Origin: Propionibacteriaceae bacterium
GTDB lineage: Bacteria > Actinomycetota > Actinomycetes > Propionibacteriales > Propionibacteriaceae
Assembly (NCBI GenBank): GCA_020438595.1
Contig: JAGQUI010000061.1
Coordinates: forward strand, 1 to 10,473
Length of the DNA: 10,473 nt
Reading direction: 5' to 3'
How positions within the stretch are numbered: position 1 is the stretch's first letter; every line of letters begins with the position of its first letter. Positions 5,594 to 10,473 of this stretch are shown in pieces. Both the position numbers and the translations under genes were made by a program. The notes below the pieces were generated by a model, which was not told the origin of the DNA, searched no databases, and saw nothing but the letters and a program-made list of their open reading frames with translations.

Positions 5594-7029
5594 TGGCGAG
5601 CATCCTCGAACGCGCCTTCTACTCCCGCGGCGGCCAGGCCGTGGCCGGGAAGCTCGGCCTGCCCGAGCCGCCCGTGCTGCGCCGGGGCCGGGTGCTGCCG
5701 GCCGAACCCGTGGTGCTCGCTTCGCTGGCCGGCTCGACGCTCGCCGCGGACACCCTCGCGCAGCTCGGCGTCGTCGCGACCTCCCCCCTCCCCGACGACG
5801 GCGCCGAGCTGCCCGCCTACCCGGAGCGGATCGGCGCGGTGGTCGTGGACGCCTGCGGGCTGCGCGAGATCGGCCAGCTGGAGGGCCTGCGGGCGGTGCT
5901 GCGTCCGGCGGTGCGGGCTCTGGCAGCGTCCGGACGGGTGGTGCTGCTGGCCGACGCCGACGTCGAGGGCGTCGAGGCGAACGCCGTCCGGCAGGCGCTG
6001 GACGGCATCAACCGGACAGTCGGCAAGGAGCTGCGCCGCGGCGCCACCGCCAACCTGGTCTACGTACAACCGGGGACGACGGCTGCCGACCTCGCATCCA
6101 CGTTCTCGTTCCTGCTGGAGGGACGCTCCGCCTTCGTCGACGGCCAGTCCTGGACGGTGGGAGCGGCCCTTCGTGACGCCGGCTCGTCCCTCGCCGGCTC
6201 CTCAGGGACCGTGGGCCCAGAACCGGTCCCTGAGGAGGATCGCGAGGAACGAGCGATCCGTCACGAAGGGCAGCCGATGCCCCTGGCGAACCGCATCGTG
6301 GTGGTCACCGGCGCCGCCCGCGGCATCGGCGCGCAGATCGCGACCGTGGCCGCCCGGGACGGCGCGACCGTGGTGTGCGTGGACATCCCGTCCGCCGGCG
6401 AGTCACTGGCCGCGCTGGCCAACCAGTTGCACGGCACCGCGCTGCAGCTCGACATCACCGCCCCGGACGCCGGCGAGAGGATCGCCGCGCACGTGGCGTC
6501 CCGCTACGGCGCCGACGCGCGCATCCACGGCATCGTGCACAACGCCGGCATCACCCGCGACAAACTGCTCGCCAACACCGACGCGCAACGCTGGGGCCAG
6601 GTGCTCGCGGTGAACCTCGCCGCCGAGCTGCGGATCAACCCCGTGCTGCTGGACGGGCGTCCGGGCGGGCTCGCCGAGGACGGCCGGATCGTCGGCATCG
6701 CGTCCACCTCGGGCATCGCGGGGAACCGCGGCCAGGCGAACTACGCCGCATCCAAGGCGGGCGTGGTCGGGCTGGTCCGGGCCGAGGCGCCCGAGCTCGC
6801 CGGGCGCGGGATCACGGTGAACGCCGTCGCACCGGGCTTCATCGAGACCGACATGACCGCGAAGATCCCGTTCGTGCAGCGCGAGGTGTTCCGGCGCACG
6901 AACAGCCTCGGCCAGGGCGGGCAGCCCGTCGACGTGGCCGAGACCATCGGCTACTTCCTCGACCCGGCCAGCGGCGGGGTCACCGGCCAGGTCGTGCGGG
7001 TGTGCGGCCAGAACCTGGTCGGCCAGTGA
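5593..7029 (+). CDS. fabG4: FabG4-type high-molecular-weight 3-oxoacyl reductase (3R-hydroxyacyl-CoA dehydrogenase)
   Basis: 478 residues. The family interconverts 3-ketoacyl and (3R)-hydroxyacyl thioesters with NAD(H). Residues 1 to about 191 form the flavodoxin-like N-terminal domain without catalytic residues (NRTVGKELRRGATANLVYV is characteristic). Residues 234-478 form the SDR domain. It has TGAARGIG (239-246), Asp264 at the end of strand 2 (favours NAD over NADP), NAG (317-319), and the catalytic set Asn341, Ser371, Tyr384 and Lys388 (YAASK). The C-terminus VCGQNLVGQ is typical of FabG4. The ATG at 5593 overlaps the thiolase TGA, with GGAGG 7 nt upstream. The interdomain linker (about 192-233) looks roughly 27 residues longer than I recall for M. 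tuberculosis FabG4 (454 residues). It is encoded by the inverted repeat pair at 6167-6270. The frame is intact and no active-site residue is lost. Confidence 0.92.
   Translation: MASILERAFYSRGGQAVAGKLGLPEPPVLRRGRVLPAEPVVLASLAGSTLAADTLAQLGVVATSPLPDDGAELPAYPERIGAVVVDACGLREIGQLEGLRAVLRPAVRALAASGRVVLLADADVEGVEANAVRQALDGINRTVGKELRRGATANLVYVQPGTTAADLASTFSFLLEGRSAFVDGQSWTVGAALRDAGSSLAGSSGTVGPEPVPEEDREERAIRHEGQPMPLANRIVVVTGAARGIGAQIATVAARDGATVVCVDIPSAGESLAALANQLHGTALQLDITAPDAGERIAAHVASRYGADARIHGIVHNAGITRDKLLANTDAQRWGQVLAVNLAAELRINPVLLDGRPGGLAEDGRIVGIASTSGIAGNRGQANYAASKAGVVGLVRAEAPELAGRGITVNAVAPGFIETDMTAKIPFVQREVFRRTNSLGQGGQPVDVAETIGYFLDPASGGVTGQVVRVCGQNLVGQ
6167..6210 (-). repeat. Left unit of the hairpin element
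   Basis: Read on the minus strand, this 44-nt unit is GGTCCCTGAGGA, then stem GCCGGC, loop GAGGGACGA, stem GCCGGC, then GTCACGAAGGG. The internal stem is a perfect 6-bp GC-rich helix. The outer boxes are identical to those of the right unit. Confidence 0.8.
6225..6270 (+). repeat. Right unit of the hairpin element
   Basis: Read on the plus strand, this 46-nt unit is GGTCCCTGAGGA, then stem GGATCGC, loop GAGGAACGA, stem GCGATCC, then GTCACGAAGGG. The stem is a perfect 7-bp helix of different sequence from the left unit. The loop differs by one base and the boxes are identical. Its right end (GAAGGG, 6265-6270) lies 6 nt before an in-frame ATG at 6277. Confidence 0.8.
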
Positions 7030-7886
7030 TGGACGCCGACGTCGAGCTGCTGCCCGCGCTCCCCCGGCTCGGCCCGCTGCTGGCCAGAGCGATGGTGCCG
7101 AGCCTCGACCGTGGCCCGGCCCGGGTGCCGTCGCGGACGGCGCTGGTCACCGGCGTCCGCCAGGACCTGGCCCGGCTCGCCGACTACGACCGGGTCTGCG
7201 GGTTCGCCCTCCGCGACCGGGTGCCGCCGACGTGGCTGCACGTGCTCACCTTCGGCCTGCACCTGCACCTGCTCTCCGGAGCGGACTCCACGATCCGGCT
7301 CGCCGGGGCAGTGCACGTGTCGAACCGGATGCGCCTGCACCGTCCCGTGACGGTGGCGGAGGCGCTGGACGTCTCGGTGCGCGTGGCCAACCTGCGTCCG
7401 CACAAGCGCGGTGCGCTGCTCGACATGGTCGGCGAGGTGCGGGTGGCCGACGAGCTGGTCTGGGACGGGGTGAGCACCTACCTCGCGTCCGGCGCGAAGG
7501 TCGATGGGGAGCCCGAGGCGGTGGCCCGCGAGGAGTTCGTGCCCGCCCCGCCGATCGCGACCTGGCGGCTGCCGGCCGACCTCGGCCGGGAGTACCGGCG
7601 GGTCTCCGAGGATCCCAACCCGATCCACACCAGCCGGGTCGCGGCGCGCGCGTTCGGCTTCACGCGTCCGATCATCCACGGCATGTGGACGCACGCCCGC
7701 CTGCTCGCCGCCCTGGACGCGCGGCTGCCGGAGGCGTACACGGTCGAGGTCGGCTTCGCCCGGCCGATCCTGCTGCCCGCGACGGTGGGCGCCTGGTGGC
7801 GCCGCGAACCGGACGGCTGGCGCGCGGCGGTGACCAGCCGGGACGGCGCGAAGCCCTACCTGGTCGCACGGGTGACTCCGGGCTGA
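7029..7886 (+). CDS. htdX: MaoC-type (R)-specific enoyl-CoA/3-hydroxyacyl thioester dehydratase, HtdX-like
   Basis: 285 residues, close to the size of M. tuberculosis HtdX, whose gene also neighbours fabG4. It hydrates trans-2-enoyl thioesters to (3R)-hydroxyacyl thioesters, or dehydrates in reverse. Two hot-dog folds are expected. The N-terminal one (about 30-155) carries LHVLTFGLHLHLL and SNRMRLHRPV and lacks a catalytic motif. The C-terminal one (about 180-285) has the hydratase-2 signature YRRVSEDPNPIHTSRVAARA, in which Asp195 and His200 are the catalytic pair, followed by IIHGMWTHA. The ATG at 7029 shares one base with the fabG4 TGA (TGATG). No Shine-Dalgarno is evident, so translation probably depends on coupling. 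It is the last gene of the operon. It could act in fatty-acid degradation or in mycolate-like synthesis; the oxidase across the divergent promoter favours degradation. Confidence 0.9.
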   Translation: MDADVELLPALPRLGPLLARAMVPSLDRGPARVPSRTALVTGVRQDLARLADYDRVCGFALRDRVPPTWLHVLTFGLHLHLLSGADSTIRLAGAVHVSNRMRLHRPVTVAEALDVSVRVANLRPHKRGALLDMVGEVRVADELVWDGVSTYLASGAKVDGEPEAVAREEFVPAPPIATWRLPADLGREYRRVSEDPNPIHTSRVAARAFGFTRPIIHGMWTHARLLAALDARLPEAYTVEVGFARPILLPATVGAWWRREPDGWRAAVTSRDGAKPYLVARVTPG

Positions 7887-7900
7887 GCCCCGGGCGCGGA

Positions 7901-7971
7901 CGGATTCGCACTCACGTTGTGCTGGCGAGGCACTGGACGCCCACCCTGGCAGCATCCAGTGCGCAAATCCG
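7901..7971. terminator. Convergent intergenic inverted repeats, likely terminator region
   Basis: The 132-nt gap between two converging genes (7887-8018) holds two competing hairpins. The long one pairs CGGATTCGCACT (7901-7912) with AGTGCG plus AATCCG (7958-7971), 12 bp with a 2-nt bulge and a loop of about 45 nt. The short one pairs GCACTGGA (7930-7937) exactly with TCCAGTGC (7955-7962). They share the right arm, so only one can form at a time. Termination in both directions is the simplest role. No T-tract is visible, and a dispersed repeat is an alternative. Nothing else is seen in this gap. Confidence 0.45.
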
Positions 7972-8018
7972 CTCACCACTCGATGCCGCGGCGCCGGCCG
8001 ACTGCTCAGCGAGCCGGA

Positions 8019-8846
8019 TCAGTTGAGCACGCCGTAGGCGAGCGTGTAGCCGGCGGTCTCGGCGATGCCGCGCACCTGCGGGCTGACCGCGTCGTAGCGG
8101 AAGTCGAGCGGGTACTTCGAGCGGTACCGGGCGGCCTGCTCCTCGATGCTGTCCTGCACCGTGTCGGTGCGGGAGTTGTACGAGGTGCGCTGGACGCCGA
8201 ACCCCGACGGCCCGAAGTCGTCGTCGCCACCGCTGCTCATCCCGGACCGGGACTCCTTGAGCAGTTCGGTGAACCGCACCTCGCGGCGCGCGTCGTCGAT
8301 GCGGATCCGTGCCTCGTAGGTCAGCTTCGCGGTGGCCATGAACGCCTTCTGCTCGGCGACCACCCGGGAGAGGATCACCTCGTCGGCCTTCTGGCGCCAC
8401 TCGAACTGCCAGGCCTGCGCGAGCTTGCCGAGTTCGGTGAGGATCCACTCGTGCGCGGACGAGACCGGAGCGGGCTGGCTACCGGACGCGAAGGCCGCGG
8501 GTTCCGGCGCTGCCGCGGGTGGGGGTACCGGCGTCGGGATCGGCGGGGGCGTCGGCTGCGACATCGGCTGCGGGGTCGGCTGCGACATCGGCTGCGGGGT
8601 CGGCTGCGGTGTCCATTGCGGTGTCCATTGCGGCACGGGTTGGGGCAGCGGCACCCACTGCTGGCCGTCCCAACGGTGGCCGTTCACCACCTGCCCCACC
8701 TGCGGCAGCGGCACCCACTGGCGACCGTCCCAACGGTGGCCGTTCACCACCTGCCCCACCTGCGGCAGCGGCACCCACTGGCGACCGTCCCACTGGTAGC
8801 CGTTCACCACCGTGCCGACCGGCGGCGGTTGCGGAGGCTGGCTCAT
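8019..8846 (-). CDS. Uncharacterised protein with WDG tandem repeats and Pro/Gln-rich linker
   Basis: 275 residues, no signal peptide and no membrane helix. After MSQPPQPPP come three 20-residue repeats (residues 10-69) of the form VGxVVNGxxWDGxQWVPLPQ. The shared W-D-G-x-Q-W core recalls the short tryptophan motifs of DUF2510-like proteins but is not a confident match. Residues 70-130 are low-complexity Pro/Gln/Thr/Ser/Ala (WTPQ and PTPQPMSQ repeats). The C-terminal half (about 131-275) is a globular, charged domain, WQFEWRQKADEVILSRVVAE being its clearest helix, that I cannot assign. The architecture suggests a cytoplasmic protein with a repeated N-terminal binding patch tethered to a folded domain. 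The ATG at 8846 has no Shine-Dalgarno but has TACGCT 6 nt upstream, suggesting a leaderless mRNA. It stands alone, converging on the hydratase gene. The function is unknown. Confidence 0.8.
   Translation of the reverse strand: MSQPPQPPPVGTVVNGYQWDGRQWVPLPQVGQVVNGHRWDGRQWVPLPQVGQVVNGHRWDGQQWVPLPQPVPQWTPQWTPQPTPQPMSQPTPQPMSQPTPPPIPTPVPPPAAAPEPAAFASGSQPAPVSSAHEWILTELGKLAQAWQFEWRQKADEVILSRVVAEQKAFMATAKLTYEARIRIDDARREVRFTELLKESRSGMSSGGDDDFGPSGFGVQRTSYNSRTDTVQDSIEEQAARYRSKYPLDFRYDAVSPQVRGIAETAGYTLAYGVLN
8551..8634 (-). repeat. 24-bp and 12-bp in-frame tandem repeats
   Basis: A 24-bp unit occurs twice without change (8551-8574 and 8575-8598) and a 12-bp unit twice (8611-8622 and 8623-8634, one difference). 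They encode the PTPQPMSQ and WTPQ repeats of the linker. All periods are multiples of three, so the copy number can change without breaking the frame. Confidence 0.85.
8641..8820 (-). repeat. Three tandem 60-bp repeats coding for WDG motifs
   Basis: Units 8641-8700, 8701-8760 and 8761-8820 are exact 60-bp periods. The left and middle units differ at 4 positions, the middle and right at 7. The high identity at DNA level points to recent duplication or gene conversion rather than old repeats kept only at protein level. Confidence 0.95.
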
Positions 8847-8852
8847 GACCAG

Positions 8853-8881
8853 AGCGTATGCCCAAGTCGGGCCGCGGTCAG
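8853..8881 (-). promoter_or_regulatory. Promoter of the WDG-repeat gene (CTGACC, 17 nt, TACGCT)
   Basis: On the minus strand a -35-like CTGACC (8876-8881) is followed by a 17-nt spacer, TACGCT (8853-8858), six bases, and the ATG at 8846. This is the best-formed promoter of the window and predicts a leaderless mRNA. Confidence 0.55.
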
Positions 8882-8915
8882 CAGTTCGGGCGAAGCCGGA
8901 CCGTCCGACGTCGCC

Positions 8916-9419
8916 TCAGCCGTGCAGGGCGCGGGCGATCGCGTCCAGCTTCTGCTCGACCACGGTGAGCCGGCCGGCGAGTTCGCCGGTCGCCTGTGCG
9001 TCGGCGGGGGCTGCCGCGGCGGCTGCGGCCACCGCGGCCCGGCGCCGGACGAACTTCAGGTAGCCGATCCCGATCGTCACCGCCAGCGCCGCGGCGACCA
9101 CGACGAAACGCCACACGCTGCGGTCGGAACTGATTGTCATGCCGACGGCGTAGACCATGGTGAACACGCCGCCGAGCAGGACACCGTTCGACAACACCCC
9201 CTGGGTCTCCGGCAGGAGCAGCGAGACCGCGAGCAGTACCGTGGCACAGACGAGCAGGATGATCCCGGTGACGAGCCGCCAGTTCGCATGGACGGCCTCG
9301 GCCGCCTCCGTCCACTCGGGTTCGGGGTAGAACGTGTTCACTCCGATGCCGACGAACGCGACCACCACCAGGCCGAGGAAGAAGGCGAAGATCACCTGGA
9401 GGGCAGTGTTGGTCCTCAT
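8916..9419 (-). CDS. Uncharacterised four-helix membrane protein with C-terminal coiled-coil tail
   Basis: 167 residues; no family recognised with confidence. Hydrophobic segments lie near residues 7-27, 49-70, 76-96 and 103-120. The first loop (28-48) is acidic and aromatic (FYPEPEWTEAAEAV). The last helix ends in KFVRRR, placing the tail in the cytoplasm by the positive-inside rule. The tail has an alanine run (about 128-137) and then a heptad-like amphipathic stretch GELAGRLTVVEQKLDAIARAL (145-165), suited to a coiled coil or oligomer contact. The ATG at 9419 has AGGAG only 1 nt upstream, too close to act as a ribosome site. TAGCGT lies 6 nt upstream, so a leaderless mRNA is more likely. 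The next gene downstream begins 69 nt away and has its own promoter. The function is unknown. Confidence 0.75.
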   Translation of the reverse strand: MRTNTALQVIFAFFLGLVVVAFVGIGVNTFYPEPEWTEAAEAVHANWRLVTGIILLVCATVLLAVSLLLPETQGVLSNGVLLGGVFTMVYAVGMTISSDRSVWRFVVVAAALAVTIGIGYLKFVRRRAAVAAAAAAAPADAQATGELAGRLTVVEQKLDAIARALHG

Positions 9420-9425
9420 ACTCCT

Positions 9426-9431
9426 ACGCTA
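9426..9431 (-). promoter_or_regulatory. -10-like box (TAGCGT) for a leaderless transcript
   Basis: Minus-strand TAGCGT, six bases (AGGAGT), then the ATG at 9419. The spacing is the same as for three other minus-strand genes here. No convincing -35 is present. Confidence 0.45.
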
Positions 9432-9508
9432 CGTCCGCCACGGCCCGACCGGACCCGGTTCGCGGCGATGAGTACCGCGGTTCCGCGACGCCGGAACGGG
9501 GACCGACA

Positions 9509-9514
9509 TAGGCT
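9509..9514 (+). promoter_or_regulatory. Possible -10 box (TAGGCT) of the aldolase gene
   Basis: TAGGCT fits TANNNT and would give a leader of about 60 nt before the aldolase ATG. The leader contains a 7-bp inverted repeat, CCGCCGG (9533-9539) and CCGGCGG (9556-9562), and ends in AGGAGG (9571-9576). The -35 region is not recognisable, so this is weak. Confidence 0.3.
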
Positions 9515-9580
9515 GGAGTTGGGTCACGGACCCCGCCGGTGGCCAACGGCGACCTCCGGCGGTAGCTGCCAGGAGGAGTC

Positions 9581-10468
9581 ATGGACACCGCCCAGTTCAC
9601 GCGAATCGAGTCAGCGAAGGGATTCGTCGCAGCGCTCGACCAGTCCGGCGGGAGCACGCCGGGTGCACTGACCCGGTACGGCATCCCCCCGGAGAGCTAT
9701 TCCGGGGACGCGGAGATGTTCGACCTGATCCACGCCTTCCGTACCCGGATCATGACCAGTTCGGTGTTCACCGGCGAGAAGATCCTGGCCGCGATCCTGT
9801 TCGAGCAGACCATGGACCGCGACATCGACGACGTGCCGATCCCGGACTACCTGTGGGATGCGAAGGAGATCGTCCCGTTCCTGAAGGTCGACAAGGGGCT
9901 CGCCGAGCCCGACCACGGCGTCCGGGTGATGAAGCCGATGCCCGGCCTCGACGCGATGCTGGAGCGGGGGCTGGCCCGGCACGTGTTCGGCACCAAGATG
10001 CGCTCGCTCGTGCAGGCGGGCAACCAGGCCGGCATCGACGCGGTGCTCGACCAGCAGTTCGAGGTGGGGACGCGGATCCTCGAGGCCGGGCTGATGCCGA
10101 TCCTCGAGCCCGAGGTGGACATCAAGGCGCCGGACAAGCCGCTCGCCGAGGCCATGGTGACCGCCGGCATCCTGGACCGGCTGGCGACGCTGCCCGAGGG
10201 TGCCAGGGTGATGCTGAAGCTGACCATCCCGACCGAGCCGAACCTGTACGCCGACCTGATCGCCCACCCGGCCGTGCTGCGGGTGGTGGCGCTGTCCGGC
10301 GGCTACTCGCGCGAGGACGCCAACCGCATGCTCGCGGCGAACCAGGGCCTGATCGCCAGCTTCAGCCGCGCCCTCACCGAGGGCCTGAAGGTGGACATGT
10401 CGGACGCCGACTTCGACGCCGCGCTGGCCGCCTCGATCGGCTCGATCTACGCCGCCTCCACCACCTGA
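9581..10468 (+). CDS. fda: Class I fructose-1,6-bisphosphate aldolase, staphylococcal-type Fda
   Basis: 295 residues, the full length of the short bacterial class I aldolases typified by Staphylococcus Fda. It reversibly splits fructose-1,6-bisphosphate into dihydroxyacetone phosphate and glyceraldehyde-3-phosphate through a Schiff base, without a metal. Conserved blocks in order are GFVAALDQSGGSTPGAL (14-30), ILFEQTMDR (72-80), PFLKVDKGLAEP (99-110), HVFGTKMRS (134-142), ILEPEVDI (174-181), VMLKLTIPTEPNLYADL (210-226) and VALSGGYSREDANR (236-249). Lys213 in MLKLTIP is the expected Schiff-base lysine. The start at 9581 is set by AGGAGG 4 nt upstream. It transcribes away from the membrane-protein gene on its left. 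Many actinobacteria use the unrelated metal-dependent class II enzyme as their main aldolase, so this may be a second, condition-specific or gluconeogenic form; that is inference. Confidence 0.96.
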   Translation: MDTAQFTRIESAKGFVAALDQSGGSTPGALTRYGIPPESYSGDAEMFDLIHAFRTRIMTSSVFTGEKILAAILFEQTMDRDIDDVPIPDYLWDAKEIVPFLKVDKGLAEPDHGVRVMKPMPGLDAMLERGLARHVFGTKMRSLVQAGNQAGIDAVLDQQFEVGTRILEAGLMPILEPEVDIKAPDKPLAEAMVTAGILDRLATLPEGARVMLKLTIPTEPNLYADLIAHPAVLRVVALSGGYSREDANRMLAANQGLIASFSRALTEGLKVDMSDADFDAALAASIGSIYAASTT

Positions 10469-10473
10469 GGCAG

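Larger units (their letters stand above)
6167..6270. repeat. Inverted pair of hairpin elements inside fabG4 (REPIN-like)
   Basis: The 104-nt block consists of two inverted copies. Outer arms CCCTTCGTGACG (6167-6178) and CGTCACGAAGGG (6259-6270) match perfectly over 12 bp. Middle arms 6182-6194 and 6242-6254 match 12 of 13. Inner arms CTCCTCAGGGACC (6198-6210) and GGTCCCTGAGGAG (6225-6237) match perfectly over 13 bp, with one further G-C pair. The spacer is 6211-6224. The whole block can fold into one long hairpin with only small bulges. It is translated as FabG4 residues 192-226, a linker rich in Gly, Ser, Glu and Arg. No clear target-site duplication flanks it, and no second copy was seen elsewhere in the window. 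Confidence 0.85.

Noticed and set aside
6167..6270. The palindrome as an intrinsic terminator or riboswitch, or as a sign of two separate genes
   Set aside because: It lies inside one uninterrupted frame whose two halves together match the two-domain FabG4 family, and no T-tract follows. A termination role inside the gene would cut off the hydratase downstream.
7912..8448. A frame overlapping the convergent gap as a separate small protein
   Set aside because: It lies in another frame of the WDG-repeat gene on the same strand, has shadow-type Arg-rich composition and no ribosome site.
8641..8820. The regular 60-bp repeats as a CRISPR array
   Set aside because: The units are contiguous with no variable spacers, they are in frame in a gene, and the changes mostly keep the WDG motif. 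No cas gene is present.

Overview
The window is ordinary chromosomal DNA from a high-GC actinomycete. Codon third positions are almost all G or C, several genes look leaderless, and the lipid genes have their closest familiar counterparts in mycobacteria and Pseudonocardiales. I would guess a Pseudonocardiales-type organism, but the genus cannot be read from this sequence. No phage, transposase, CRISPR, defence, tRNA or rRNA gene is visible.

Layout. Bases 1-242 are the 3' end of an AzlD-like branched-chain amino acid exporter subunit, closed by a hairpin at 253-288 that probably terminates in both directions. Two unrelated, uncharacterised membrane proteins follow on the minus strand (301-1017 and 1076-1621). 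The centre (1690-7886) is a fatty-acid module. An acyl-CoA oxidase-type flavoenzyme and a TetR regulator run leftward with a 4-nt overlap. A thiolase, a FabG4-type reductase and a MaoC/HtdX-type hydratase run rightward, each overlapping the next by 1 nt (TGATG). The 68-nt divergent gap carries TACCG-type half-sites that are a good candidate operator. After a convergent intergenic hairpin region (7887-8018) come two minus-strand genes: a Pro/Gln/Trp-rich protein with three 20-residue WDG repeats (8019-8846) and a four-helix membrane protein (8916-9419). The window ends with a complete class I fructose-bisphosphate aldolase (9581-10468).

How the genes work together. The two arms of the central module supply all four steps of a beta-oxidation spiral: acyl-CoA to enoyl-CoA (oxidase/dehydrogenase), enoyl-CoA to (3R)-hydroxyacyl-CoA (MaoC hydratase), (3R)-hydroxyacyl-CoA to ketoacyl-CoA (FabG4), then thiolysis. 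The two middle enzymes belong to R-specific families, so the set resembles the peroxisomal oxidase/MFE-2/thiolase route more than the classical FadB route. Run in reverse, the last three could serve chain elongation.

Most notable sequence feature. The region coding for the linker between the two FabG4 domains (6167-6270) consists of two inverted copies of one hairpin element. The copies share identical flanking boxes, while their internal stems differ in sequence but both remain fully paired. It looks like a REP/REPIN-type dispersed repeat that has been inserted in frame and is translated.
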